Below are positions 35,855-44,755 of a DNA stretch of 64,000 nt, piece after piece. The stretch spans positions 1-64,000 of the forward strand of contig JAZQKB010000041.1 in the NCBI GenBank assembly GCA_045541975.1, in the 5' to 3' direction. The notes beneath the pieces are model-generated. The model had not been told where the DNA came from. It made no database searches and worked only from the letters and a program-made list of their open reading frames with translations. The stretch comes from SIG452 sp045541975 (GTDB taxonomy: Bacteria > Bacillota > Clostridia > UMGS1840). The position numbers were made by a program, and so were the translations under genes. Numbering within the stretch: the first letter of the stretch is position 1; each line of letters opens with the position of its first letter.

Positions 35855-38800
35855 ATGAACCGTAATTTGAAACGAGTGCTCTCTGTAGCACTTATGGCTG
35901 TCATGCTGGCAGTGAATTTTGTAATTCCTGCAATGGCAGCAACAACCGTTACCGTATCCTATACGGACTTATTAACTTATGGCTCCTTGACCGGCAGACA
36001 AGGTGAGCTATACTATGAGACCAATGCCAGTTCAGTTGAATCTGCTAGCACTAAAAACGGTGCGTATAATCCGTTAGAAGTGTGGTCCAACGTAAACAAT
36101 GCCGGCTTGAACATAAAAGCCAGTGAATGGGTAAGATTTGAAGTAACTGCTGAAACTGCAGGCTACTATTCTGTCGGCATGAATGCTGCTGTTGGTGCAA
36201 CCAACGGTACTGATGTTTACATTCGTACCGAAAGCAGTATCACAGAAAAAGATCTTGCAAGAACCGGTACTCAGTATCAGTATACTGATATCACTGATTT
36301 AGGATATGTATACTTAGAAGAAGGTTCCAACTACATTTATGTAGATAACAAAGGCGGTTCTTATATCAACTTCAGAAGCTTAACTCTGACTTTGGATGAA
36401 ACTGCTGATGCTACCGATGTAGCATGGTTGGCTCCCATTGCAAGTGCAAATGAAATTGCTGGCTTGACCGTAGTGTATAATGACGGTTACAATCAGGCAG
36501 ATGTAAGCGAAGCAACCCTGACCTTCCCCGTAGATATTCCGTTAGACGGTAAATATCAAGTATCCGTAATGGGGAAAGCCGGTGGTTCTAACACTGTAGC
36601 TACTGATTTTGGCGGCGATGCAAAAGAAGCAACCGTTTCTAACAGTGCATATGGCTACACCGCATTAGGTGTATTCCCCTTAACAGCAGATGAATATACT
36701 CTGACTTTAGACGGTTTCACCAACTATAGCTTAGCTTGGGTAAAAGTGGAATACGTAGGTACTTACAACACGGAAATCGTTAGTGAAACCATTTCCGATG
36801 GTGCCACCGTTTCCAGAGGTACCGATAGCTATGTGATTGAATTGAACGATAACATTGTCTCTGTGGATGCAGCTACTCAGATTACTTTAGCCTCTGCAGA
36901 AGACACGATTGAAACCGTTGCAACGGTTGAAGGCAAAGAACTGACCGTTTCTTTCAAAGAAACTCTGGACTATGAAACTCCCTACACTTTAACCGTAACC
37001 GGCTTAAAAGGTGTATACGATGAAGAAGCGATGGCAGATCATGTGGTAACTTTCACCACTGCTGACGAAACCAATACTGACGGTACCGCAACCGTGGAAG
37101 TAACTGATGTTACCACTTCCCGTGAAAACGGTACTGTAACCGGTATCGTAAAAGGTTCCACCGGCGTTGGAATCAAAGGCAGAGCAGTTACCGTTTATGA
37201 CAGTTATATGGGCGAAGTTGCAACCGGAGTATCCGGCGATGGCGGTGTATTTGAAATTGACTTCACCATTACCGAAACTGTCGCAGGTGTACATACTTAC
37301 ACTGTAGATTCCGAGTACGGCGCAACTGCTTCTGCAATTGTAAGCTATGTATCCGAAGCAGAAGAATTAGGAATTCTTAGCTTATTTGCAAGTGCAACCA
37401 CTCCCGAAGCTGTATATAGCATTTTTGAAAACTACGGCGAAGTTCTGATGGTTCCCACTTACGCAGAAGATTGTGACGCTTTAGCTAACGATGCTCTGTT
37501 TTTAGCTCACTTTATGGGCAAAACATTCACTGCAGTTTCTGAAGTGGCTCCCTTCTACAAGAAAATGCTGACATTAGAAGGTATGAACCAAGCAACCGTT
37601 GGTTCCAGAGTGGATGATTATCTGACTGCAGAAATCTGTGAATTAATCGGCATTGCATCTGATAAATTGGATTTAGTTATTATCAATGACCCCAGCAACA
37701 GCAATAAGATTTCTTTTGCAGCAGACATTGCAAGAGATACCAACACCAACGGTGCAAGCACCTCTGAAGAAGATTTCAAAGGAAGAATTGCAAGATTACT
37801 GGATGCTTGGTTATTAGTGAAATACCAGATTGAGCCCACCACTTTAGTTTTACCCACAGAAACCATTTCTTGCAGATATGCAAGTGAAATTGCAATTCCG
37901 ATCAAGTTTGCAACTGCACAGACCAAAGTAAAAACCATTGTTGTGACAGTAACTACCGCTCAGGCAGCATTACTCGAAAATGCAAAAGCAGTTGTGGCAG
38001 GATTAGCACCTGTTAATGCTGTTATTTCCGGTAATACTGCAACCTTCACTCTCGACTTTGAAGAAAATGCTGAAAAAGAATATACCGAAGTTGGTAAAAT
38101 TTCTTTGCAGGCATCCATAATTGATACCCACTCTATCGATGTGGCAGCAACTGTTTCCTATCGTTTGACTTCGGATGATAACTATGCGGATATGGACCGT
38201 CCTGTAACCGGTGATACCGTTAGTGCAACTGTAACTTCTTCTATTACTGAAACCCCAAGACCCGTTACCGGTGGCGGTGGATACACCGCTCCTCCGAAGG
38301 AGCCTGAAAAAGAAGAGGAAGATACTCAGAAATCCAAATACTTCTTCGACGATATGGCTGACGCTCTCTGGGCTCAGGATATGGTTCATGCTTTAGTTGG
38401 AAAAGGTGTTATTTCCAAAAATGATGAAAGAGCATTCCGTCCCATGGACAATGTAACCCGTGAAGAATTTGTTAAAATGTTGGTAACTGTAGTAGGTACC
38501 CACAATGCAAATGCAACCTCCAGCTTAACTGATGTTGGTGCAAACCATTGGGCAACTTCCTACATTGCAACCGCTCAGGAACTTGGTATTGTTCAGGGCA
38601 ATGCAGACGGCACTTTCGGCTTAGGTCAGAAAATTACCCGTCAGGATATGGCAGTTATGGTTTACAGAACCTTTGCTCTCTTAGGGATTGACCTTTCCGC
38701 AGGTTCCACCGCATTTGCAGATGGCGGCGATATTGCCGACTATGCAAAAAATGCTGTTAGCGCACTGGAAAAACAGGGTATTATCAACGGTATGGGTGAT

Positions 38801-38884
38801 GGCACCTTTGCTCCTGTTTCCAACGCTACCAGAGCACAATCCGCTAAAATTATCTATGCTATGATGGAGGTGTTAGGCGTATGA
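35855..38884 (+). CDS. Secreted modular protein with three C-terminal SLH repeats
   Basis: 1009 residues from the ATG at 35855 (AAGGAGGA upstream). Signal peptide (ending PAMAA), two beta-sandwich modules (about 28-190 and 195-305), a Big_5/SbsA-like Ig domain (about 305-400; ELNDNIVSVDAATQITL), a CnaB-like segment (GIVKGSTGVGIKGRAVTV), a helical region (about 500-640), a cohesin-like beta domain (about 665-790), a Gly/Pro/Glu spacer, and three SLH repeats (about 825-1009). No catalytic domain is recognised. SLH repeats suggest stable cell-wall display. The stop codon overlaps the next start as ATGA, so the two genes are translationally coupled. Confidence 0.82.
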   Translation: MNRNLKRVLSVALMAVMLAVNFVIPAMAATTVTVSYTDLLTYGSLTGRQGELYYETNASSVESASTKNGAYNPLEVWSNVNNAGLNIKASEWVRFEVTAETAGYYSVGMNAAVGATNGTDVYIRTESSITEKDLARTGTQYQYTDITDLGYVYLEEGSNYIYVDNKGGSYINFRSLTLTLDETADATDVAWLAPIASANEIAGLTVVYNDGYNQADVSEATLTFPVDIPLDGKYQVSVMGKAGGSNTVATDFGGDAKEATVSNSAYGYTALGVFPLTADEYTLTLDGFTNYSLAWVKVEYVGTYNTEIVSETISDGATVSRGTDSYVIELNDNIVSVDAATQITLASAEDTIETVATVEGKELTVSFKETLDYETPYTLTVTGLKGVYDEEAMADHVVTFTTADETNTDGTATVEVTDVTTSRENGTVTGIVKGSTGVGIKGRAVTVYDSYMGEVATGVSGDGGVFEIDFTITETVAGVHTYTVDSEYGATASAIVSYVSEAEELGILSLFASATTPEAVYSIFENYGEVLMVPTYAEDCDALANDALFLAHFMGKTFTAVSEVAPFYKKMLTLEGMNQATVGSRVDDYLTAEICELIGIASDKLDLVIINDPSNSNKISFAADIARDTNTNGASTSEEDFKGRIARLLDAWLLVKYQIEPTTLVLPTETISCRYASEIAIPIKFATAQTKVKTIVVTVTTAQAALLENAKAVVAGLAPVNAVISGNTATFTLDFEENAEKEYTEVGKISLQASIIDTHSIDVAATVSYRLTSDDNYADMDRPVTGDTVSATVTSSITETPRPVTGGGGYTAPPKEPEKEEEDTQKSKYFFDDMADALWAQDMVHALVGKGVISKNDERAFRPMDNVTREEFVKMLVTVVGTHNANATSSLTDVGANHWATSYIATAQELGIVQGNADGTFGLGQKITRQDMAVMVYRTFALLGIDLSAGSTAFADGGDIADYAKNAVSALEKQGIINGMGDGTFAPVSNATRAQSAKIIYAMMEVLGV

Positions 38885-41724
38885 TGAAAAGAAGCTTATC
38901 TCTGTTACTCGTTCTGATTCTGGCTTTAACTTCTTTTAGTCTGGTTGCTTCTGCAGCATCCGGTGCAAGCCAGGTGATTTCCCAGTTCAACATTATGCCC
39001 CAGAGCTGCTCTGCAGACTCCGAAAATTTAGTTACCCGTAGAGACTTTGCTTACACCATTGCCAATATTTTAGGCAGTGGTGAAGCAGCACCCCGTGCAA
39101 CTGACTTTATTGATATTGGCGAAGATATTGAAGATTCCGGTTACATCTACTATGCAACTGTAAACGGTTTCTTAGCAACTACCGGCAATATGTTCTGCCC
39201 CGATGATCCAATCTCTTTGCATGATTTTAACGATGCAGTAATTAAACTGCTGGCTTATGAAACCATTGCAGAAGCAAACGGCGGCGGAAAAGACGGTGCG
39301 TTAAAAACCGTTAGAGATTTAAAAATTTACAATGGTGTTACCATTAAAGATTATGAAACCGTAACCGTAAAACAGTACCGTCAGTTGGTATATAACTTGA
39401 TGACTGCAGATATCACTGATTTCAGCTATAGCTATGATCAGGACGGCAACATCAATCTTTACAGAACCGGTACTACCAAAACCCTTTTATCTCAGTATTT
39501 TGGTATTTCTCGTTACTATGGTTCCATTACCGAAGTTAATAATCAGAAACCCAGCGCAAAATTCAGAGTAACCAAAAACGTTTCTGAAGCAAATCCTGAA
39601 ATGCTGGTTGTTGGTTCTGACTACTATTTCTTATCCAATGGTACTGTAGACTTAAACTTCTATCAGAACATTCCGATTGAAATCTGGACCAATAAAGACG
39701 GTGTGATTGTTTATATTGCTCCCCAGCCCAATGTAGAAGTGTTCTACGATGTGATCTACAGCGTAAACAACGATACCAACCCCAATAATGCATATGCTTT
39801 GAATCTGGTTGATGAAATTGAATTCAACCGTGATACCAGAGAATATAAAATTGACAGTTCTGCAACAGTAAGTTATAACGGTGCTATTACCGGTATTCCC
39901 GTGAAACTGGCTGGCAAATATGCGAAAATTGTTTTAATTAACAACAAAGTAACCTTCATTGAAACCTGGAACCTCCAGGAAGGTGGTATGGTTTTAGAAA
40001 TTAACAACAGCTACATTTCTTACATCAAAGGAGAAGCTGAAGATAAACTGAAGAGAATCGGTGAATACGACGATATCATGGTTATTATCGAAGGCAGAAG
40101 CACCGACCGTAACCAGATTAAACCCGGTAGTTTATTCTCCTATTATCAGACCGATAATCTTCTGGTAATCGTAGTTTCCGAAAAAACTCTTGTTGGTAAC
40201 TTTGACAGTATGTCCACAGGTGAAATCGAAATCGGCAGACATTTCTATCCCACCAGCGGTAATATTTATGTTTCCGAAGACGGCGAAAACTATCATGAAA
40301 ATGATTTTGACAGCGTATTCGATACTCAGGTAACCTGCTATGTGGATATTTTCGGTAACATTCGTTACATGAAATCCAACGGTTACTTAAACGAAGCAAA
40401 CGTGTTTACCGCTTATATCCTCGGTTCTTCTCAGAAGGGCTTTGAAGATATCAAAATTAAAGTTCAGAAAATTTATCCCACTCTTGAAGAAGTGATTATT
40501 ACCAAGCCTTCTGATTTGGCAGATTCTAAATATGTTGCATATGACGATACTACTGCAAGCAGCTTGCGTGATACTTTCAGAAGTGCACAAAGCATACAAC
40601 AAGCAGCATTGACTACGAGACAACAAGATATTGAAAGAGCGGCTGACTTTCTTTACAAGTTTACAGTGGATGAGGATGGCGTGATTACTCAGATTTCTGA
40701 ACCTGATTTCTTTCTCCTATTTGGGGAGGAACACTACATTCCGTTTACTCCCGAAGCTACCGATGCAGTACCTGCTCCTACTCCTACCAATGTACCCATT
40801 CCTCGTACACCAGTAAAAGATGCAATGTTAGACCATTTCTGCGGGGATGAACGTGCAATTTACTTCCCCTATACCACAGATAGCGAGAGCGGATATATCA
40901 ACGGTTATAACCGAAATGCGACTGACGTAGCTTCCAATTGGACCTATTTCTGGATTCGTGACGAAAAATTTGTAGTATTAACCACGATTGACGGAGAATT
41001 AGGTGTTGTACAAAGATCTCATGGCGATATGGTTGGTCTTGGTACTTATACGTTGAGTCAGGGAAGTTCAGATGGTATCGTAAGAATTGCGATGTTGGCA
41101 GAACCCGGTGCATCTCAGCCCCAGTGCTGGTTCCTTTACGGTGCAACTGATAAAATGCGTGGCGATACTTCTAGAGGAAAGACTGCCATGATCGACTCTG
41201 TAACTCAAAGATACGATTTGGAAGAAGATCGTAAGTACTACGAAGTTGTTTTAGACAACGGTGATATGGTATGGAAGTTAGATACCGATGCTATTGACCA
41301 TGAAACTTGGGATGTAGTGCATCAGAGAGGCGAAAATGAAGATCCTCCTGAAAAATTGGAAGCCGGCATGAGAGTTACCTATACTGGAAGAGCAGAATTT
41401 ACGAGAAACGGAAGTTATATTACCGGCGTGGAAGAGTTCATGCAGAGTACATCCGGTTCTGATCTGACTATGGATGACTGGCTTGCAACTCAGGGCAGTG
41501 GCCTTCTTCAGGGTACTGTTAAGAAAGTAACTGGTCAGAGACTGTACTTGGATAATGGTGCAGCTTATCATATCAGTGACAAGGGCGATCTGATTGGTCT
41601 GAAATTTAAAAATGGTAAAGTAGAAGAAGTAGACATTAGTACAACAGATATTTCTGCAGGTTCTACTGTTTACTACGGATCAACCTTTGGTGTTGGCAAT
41701 ATCTACGTGGAAGTTACTGACTAA
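38881..41724 (+). CDS. Secreted protein with an N-terminal SLH-like region
   Basis: 947 residues with a signal peptide (1-26, ending LVASAAS). Residues about 45-185 look like divergent SLH repeats (LVTRRDFAYTIANILGSGEAA, TDFIDIGED, FCPDDPISLHDFNDAVI). The rest is beta-rich with no recognised domain and no linker apart from PAPTPTNVPIPRTP near 640. It overlaps the preceding gene by four bases and is the last gene of the locus before a strong terminator. Codon choice appears to shift near 40590 (more CAA, ACG and TTG after that point), which could reflect recombination. Such large SLH proteins are common S-layer-associated proteins of Clostridia; function unknown. Confidence 0.78.
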   Translation: MMKRSLSLLLVLILALTSFSLVASAASGASQVISQFNIMPQSCSADSENLVTRRDFAYTIANILGSGEAAPRATDFIDIGEDIEDSGYIYYATVNGFLATTGNMFCPDDPISLHDFNDAVIKLLAYETIAEANGGGKDGALKTVRDLKIYNGVTIKDYETVTVKQYRQLVYNLMTADITDFSYSYDQDGNINLYRTGTTKTLLSQYFGISRYYGSITEVNNQKPSAKFRVTKNVSEANPEMLVVGSDYYFLSNGTVDLNFYQNIPIEIWTNKDGVIVYIAPQPNVEVFYDVIYSVNNDTNPNNAYALNLVDEIEFNRDTREYKIDSSATVSYNGAITGIPVKLAGKYAKIVLINNKVTFIETWNLQEGGMVLEINNSYISYIKGEAEDKLKRIGEYDDIMVIIEGRSTDRNQIKPGSLFSYYQTDNLLVIVVSEKTLVGNFDSMSTGEIEIGRHFYPTSGNIYVSEDGENYHENDFDSVFDTQVTCYVDIFGNIRYMKSNGYLNEANVFTAYILGSSQKGFEDIKIKVQKIYPTLEEVIITKPSDLADSKYVAYDDTTASSLRDTFRSAQSIQQAALTTRQQDIERAADFLYKFTVDEDGVITQISEPDFFLLFGEEHYIPFTPEATDAVPAPTPTNVPIPRTPVKDAMLDHFCGDERAIYFPYTTDSESGYINGYNRNATDVASNWTYFWIRDEKFVVLTTIDGELGVVQRSHGDMVGLGTYTLSQGSSDGIVRIAMLAEPGASQPQCWFLYGATDKMRGDTSRGKTAMIDSVTQRYDLEEDRKYYEVVLDNGDMVWKLDTDAIDHETWDVVHQRGENEDPPEKLEAGMRVTYTGRAEFTRNGSYITGVEEFMQSTSGSDLTMDDWLATQGSGLLQGTVKKVTGQRLYLDNGAAYHISDKGDLIGLKFKNGKVEEVDISTTDISAGSTVYYGSTFGVGNIYVEVTD

Positions 41725-41742
41725 TTTCTAACCAAATAAAAA

Positions 41743-41772
41743 ACAGAGAGAAGCAATTCTCTCTGTTTTTTT
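41743..41772 (+). terminator. Rho-independent terminator ending the secreted-enzyme arm
   Basis: ACAGAGAGAA (41743-41752) pairs with TTCTCTCTGT (41757-41766) around GCAA, followed by seven T. A preceding A-run makes it usable in both directions, so it can also end the pnuC transcript. Confidence 0.9.
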
Positions 41773-41786
41773 ATGTTCTGGTTGAA

Positions 41787-41862
41787 AGGAAGCGACGCTA
41801 AAGCCTTCTTCTTGCGGAGAAGGTGGGGGCAAAGTAACTCGGATGAGGTGGTGATGCATGAA
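41787..41862. repeat. Probable dispersed intergenic repeat unit
   Basis: The sequence includes CTTCTTCTTGCGGAGAAGG and later CGGATGAGGTGGTGATG. This resembles the GGAGAAGGTG...CGGATGAGGTG intergenic repeats I recall from gut Firmicutes genomes. Only one copy is in the window, so the call rests on memory. Confidence 0.4.
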
Positions 41863-41901
41863 AACAGGTGTCAGGCTGAATGGTTCATCAGATAACTGTC
41901 T

Positions 41902-42579
41902 CTATCTATTCTTTTGTTTCTTTTCCATTCTTCTCCAGTTATAAAAACCGTAGAGGTCGTTTGCCAAAAACACCAAGAAACAAATCACAACTGAAAGGTA
42001 GTTATGGTCGGTTACCGATGCAATCCCCCACAACACAATCAGCACAATGTCGTTGAAAGAATAAATCAGTGCAAAATAGGGACTTCGCCGTGCCGTCAGG
42101 TAGCAGGCACCAAAGCTGGTTGCAATTGACAGGGTACTCCACCAAAGATTGGGGGTATCCAATTCTTTTAGGATCAGGTAGAACAAACCCGTTACCAAAA
42201 GAGTTAAAACACCAAGAAACCACCATTCTCTTTTTTTGATACGGTTTACCGCTACTTGTGATTTCTTCCCCTGAAAAGGGTTTTTCAGCCAGCAGATTAA
42301 AGCATAGACTGCCATGGGAACGGTCATGCCAAGATAGGTGATCATTTCGCTGTAGTATCGTGTCTGATAGGAAATGTAGCCATAAATAGAGCCAAACAGA
42401 ATCATCATCACTTGTCCCATGGGATTCCCCTTGGCACAAAAAATCAGAGAAGTAACCCCAAGCAAAGAAGCAATCAACGTGAAAAAACTTTCCTGGCGAA
42501 ATAACACATAGGATAGCAGGATAATGCCCATAGAGCTACCCCATAGAACCCATTCTCGTTTTTTAAAATACTGAAACAT
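41902..42579 (-). CDS. pnuC: PnuC-family vitamin/nucleoside transporter
   Basis: 225 residues from the ATG at 42579 (GGAGG upstream); a longer frame to 42660 runs into the leader terminator and is rejected. Seven or so membrane segments with the PnuC features SFFTLIASLLGVTSLIFCAK, then GSIYGYISYQTRYYSEMITY and the C-terminal FLVFLANDLYGFYNWRRMEK. PnuC proteins are facilitators for nicotinamide riboside; close relatives carry thiamine (PnuT) or riboflavin (PnuX). The substrate cannot be fixed from the sequence; the leader upstream is probably the sensor for it. Confidence 0.9.
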   Translation of the reverse strand: MFQYFKKREWVLWGSSMGIILLSYVLFRQESFFTLIASLLGVTSLIFCAKGNPMGQVMMILFGSIYGYISYQTRYYSEMITYLGMTVPMAVYALICWLKNPFQGKKSQVAVNRIKKREWWFLGVLTLLVTGLFYLILKELDTPNLWWSTLSIATSFGACYLTARRSPYFALIYSFNDIVLIVLWGIASVTDHNYLSVVICFLVFLANDLYGFYNWRRMEKKQKNR

Positions 42580-42597
42580 TTTGATCATTCCTCCAAC

Positions 42598-42697
42598 AAA
42601 AAAAGCACCCGCACATACAACTTCTAAAGACCTAACGCTGTATGCCGAATGCTTCCGCACGACTTCTACCCGGTGGCAGAAGTCTTTGATATTCGAT
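42598..42697 (-). promoter_or_regulatory. pnuC leader with intrinsic terminator, candidate riboswitch/attenuator
   Basis: On the minus strand, GCATTCG GCATAC (42652-42640) pairs with GTATGT g CGGGTGC (42618-42605) and is followed by seven T (42604-42598), just before the GGAGG of pnuC. Upstream are a 10-pair stem GACTTCTGCC/GGTAGAAGTC (42684-42661) and a possible closing helix AAAGAC/GTCTTT (42687-42682 with 42631-42626); ACTTCT in the first stem can also pair with AGAAGT (42625-42620) in the terminator loop. This is the layout of a transcription-terminating riboswitch. It does not match TPP, FMN, THF, purine, preQ1 or T-box hallmarks that I checked by eye. Confidence 0.68.
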
Positions 42698-42704
42698 TAA
42701 TAAC

Positions 42705-42733
42705 AGTATAGCATGATTTTTTGAAGTTGTCAA
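42705..42733 (-). promoter_or_regulatory. Sigma-A promoter of pnuC
   Basis: Minus strand TTGACA (42733-42728), 17-base spacer, TATACT (42710-42705). It lies directly after the nitroreductase stop codon. Confidence 0.87.
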
Positions 42734-42736
42734 GCC

Positions 42737-43264
42737 TTAAAACTGATTGTAGGTGACAACTTCCTCCATGGGGCGTACCTCTTCGTGACGGGGATTGGGG
42801 ACGCTGTCTTTGGCAGGGTATCCCATCACCAACAGTGCCACGGGTTCCAACTCATCGGGAATCTGATAGGACTCTCTCATTGCCACGGGATCAAAGCTCA
42901 TCACCCAGCAGGAGCCGATGCCCAATTCCCAGGCACCCAGCATCAGATGAGTGGTCACAATGGCACAGTCCACGGGAGCGGATTTTGCACCGTCATACCG
43001 ACGGGTCCAGCCTTCCTCCTTATGATAGCAGATTAACATGGCCAACGGTGCATCAAAATGACTTCTGGTGCAGTTTTTAAGTTTCATGATATTTTCATCA
43101 GAATCTAACACCAAAATTCTCTGAGGCTGAATATTACAGCCGGTGGGGGCAATATGCCCGTAGGCTAAAATCTTTTCGATGATTTCCGAAGGAACCTTTT
43201 TTTGTTGAAAATTTCTCACTGAGTAACGGCTTTTTGCAAATTCAAAAAAATTCATTTCTTTCAT
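42737..43264 (-). CDS. Nitroreductase family flavoprotein
   Basis: 175 residues from the ATG at 43264, seven bases after AAGGAG. N-terminal FMN-binding signature SRYSVRNFQQKKVP, then GHIAPTGCNIQPQRI, LGAWELGIGSCWVMSF and the C-terminal ALLVMGYPAKDSVPN. This is a short nitroreductase that uses FMN and NAD(P)H to reduce nitro or quinone compounds; the physiological substrate is unknown. It lies 11 bases after the PAP2 gene and is likely co-transcribed with it. Confidence 0.92.
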   Translation of the reverse strand: MKEMNFFEFAKSRYSVRNFQQKKVPSEIIEKILAYGHIAPTGCNIQPQRILVLDSDENIMKLKNCTRSHFDAPLAMLICYHKEEGWTRRYDGAKSAPVDCAIVTTHLMLGAWELGIGSCWVMSFDPVAMRESYQIPDELEPVALLVMGYPAKDSVPNPRHEEVRPMEEVVTYNQF

Positions 43265-43275
43265 ATTCATTCTCC

Positions 43276-44148
43276 TTAACATTTGATTTTCGGTAATAAT
43301 AGGGGATACACGCCAAATACCACGGTAATAAGCACCAGATGACGGATACTGTCCCAAATCAGAGAAAGTGTCAGATTAGTTGGAAAAGAAATCAGTTCTG
43401 TTGCCTTTTTGATGAGTAGGGCAAGAGCTAATGCCACCACTACCCGAATCAGTTTTTTATAAAAGGGCACAGTATAGGACATGGTGCCGTAGCGGGTATC
43501 CAGCCGAGAAGAAACCGTCAGTCCGCCCATTAATCCCACACACTTAAAATAATCGGCATAGTGAGGATCGGGAGCAATCAGGAAAAACAGGGCAAAGCCA
43601 ACCAACCCAAAAAATATGGGAGCAAACAGTTTTTTGGGATTGTTTGCTTTTTCATATAGAATGCTTCCTAAAATCCCTACCAAAATGCCAAGCAAAAGTC
43701 CGATGATTACATCCGACGGGTAGTGAGCTCCCAAGTACATTCTGGAAAATCCCATCAGAGCAGATACGATCAGCACCGTCCACCAAATCCACTGTTTTTT
43801 CAGAATTTGGGCAACAGCGGTAGTCCAGGTGGCAAAATTCTGGGTATGACCGCTGGGGAACGAATATCCTGTTGCCGTTTCCGGTCGGACACAGGTCACC
43901 TTTCCCGTAGCAAAAGGACGGGGAATTTTACAAACATTTTTCACAATACCGTTTAGCCCCAAAGAGCAAACGGTGATAAAACAAATCCGATAGGCTGATT
44001 CTTTTTGAACCATAAAATATAATATAGAAACCAACACGATCAGCACCGTGTCTTCTCCCAAAAAGGAAACTGTTTCCATCAGGGTATTAAGAAATGGTGT
44101 TCGCAGGCTTTCCAGCCAGTTTAACACTGAAATTTCACCGGTTAACAT
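43276..44148 (-). CDS. PAP2-family membrane phosphatase
   Basis: 290 residues from the ATG at 44148 (GAGGTG upstream). Six or more membrane segments carry the three PAP2 motifs: KNVCKIPRP (motif 1, KxxxxxxRP), SFPSGHTQN (motif 2, PSGH) and SRMYLGAHYPSDVI (motif 3, SRxxxxxHxxxD). Such enzymes dephosphorylate lipid phosphates, for example undecaprenyl pyrophosphate or phosphatidic acid, at the outer face of the membrane. A C-terminal extension of about 100 residues with extra membrane segments is typical of the longer subgroup. Confidence 0.92.
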   Translation of the reverse strand: MLTGEISVLNWLESLRTPFLNTLMETVSFLGEDTVLIVLVSILYFMVQKESAYRICFITVCSLGLNGIVKNVCKIPRPFATGKVTCVRPETATGYSFPSGHTQNFATWTTAVAQILKKQWIWWTVLIVSALMGFSRMYLGAHYPSDVIIGLLLGILVGILGSILYEKANNPKKLFAPIFFGLVGFALFFLIAPDPHYADYFKCVGLMGGLTVSSRLDTRYGTMSYTVPFYKKLIRVVVALALALLIKKATELISFPTNLTLSLIWDSIRHLVLITVVFGVYPLLLPKIKC

Positions 44149-44167
44149 GGTTTCACCTCTTTGGTTT

Positions 44168-44196
44168 ATTGTAGCATAACCTGGAAGAAAATGCAA
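44168..44196 (-). promoter_or_regulatory. Sigma-A promoter of the PAP2-nitroreductase pair
   Basis: Minus strand TTGCAT (44196-44191), 17-base spacer, TACAAT (44173-44168), about 20 bases before the start codon. Confidence 0.78.
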
Positions 44197-44206
44197 GAGA
44201 AATCTC

Positions 44207-44235
44207 TTTACATTTCCTGGCTTCTATGCTATAAT
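44207..44235 (+). promoter_or_regulatory. Sigma-A promoter of the NifX-like gene
   Basis: TTTACA (44207-44212), 17-base spacer, TATAAT (44230-44235). Divergent from the PAP2 promoter 11 bases away. Confidence 0.82.
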
Positions 44236-44274
44236 CATTTTATGAAAGATATTTTAGAAAGAAGGTTTTTTAGT

Positions 44275-44661
44275 ATGAAACTTGCAGTCACTTACGAAAA
44301 CAATCAGGTGTTTCAGCATTTTGGACACACCGAAGCCTTTAAAATCTATGAAATAGAGGATGGACAGGTGATTTCTGCCCAAGTGGTTTCCACCAACGGC
44401 AACGGTCACGGTGCGTTGTCCGGCTTTTTAAAAGGATTGGATGTTCGTGTAGTAATTTGTGGCGGAATCGGCGGAGGTGCCCAGAATGCGCTGACGAGTG
44501 CAGGAATCCGGTTTTTCGGTGGCGTCAAAGGAGACTGCGATCAGGCTGTTGTGGCATATCTGAGCGAAAGCCTTTCCTTTAACCCCAATGTAACCTGCAA
44601 TCATCATGGGGAAGGGCATTCCTGCAGCGGACATAGCTGTGGCAATCACGGCTGTCACTAA
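44275..44661 (+). CDS. NifB/NifX-like dinitrogenase iron-molybdenum cofactor domain protein
   Basis: 128 residues from the ATG at 44275 (AGAAGG upstream); an ATG at 44242 falls at the predicted transcript start and is not favoured. The core MKLAVTYENNQVFQHFGHTEAFKIYEI with VICGGIGGGAQNAL and GVKGDCDQAVVAYL is the NifX/NafY/YedF-like fold found in many anaerobes outside nitrogen fixation. The C-terminus is a His/Cys-rich tail (HHGEGHSCSGHSCGNHGCH) likely to bind metal. No nif genes are nearby, so a metal-binding or storage role is more likely than nitrogenase assembly. Confidence 0.88.
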   Translation: MKLAVTYENNQVFQHFGHTEAFKIYEIEDGQVISAQVVSTNGNGHGALSGFLKGLDVRVVICGGIGGGAQNALTSAGIRFFGGVKGDCDQAVVAYLSESLSFNPNVTCNHHGEGHSCSGHSCGNHGCH

Positions 44662-44686
44662 GATAGGATAAAATTTGAAAAACACC

Positions 44687-44715
44687 TTGCATTTTCTCTG
44701 AAATAGGAGTATAAT
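44687..44715 (+). promoter_or_regulatory. Sigma-A promoter of a lipoprotein gene
   Basis: TTGCAT (44687-44692), 17-base spacer, TATAAT (44710-44715), about 40 bases before the start at 44756. Confidence 0.8.
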
Positions 44716-44755
44716 GTAGAAAAGATCATAAGAAACATCTTGGAGGATGAAAAAC

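Noticed and set aside
42580..42660. Longer PnuC start at 42660
   Set aside because: It would translate through the terminator hairpin and T-run; ATG 42579 follows GGAGG.
41902..42660. TPP riboswitch in the pnuC leader
   Set aside because: The CTGAGA thi-box core is absent and the stem arrangement differs.
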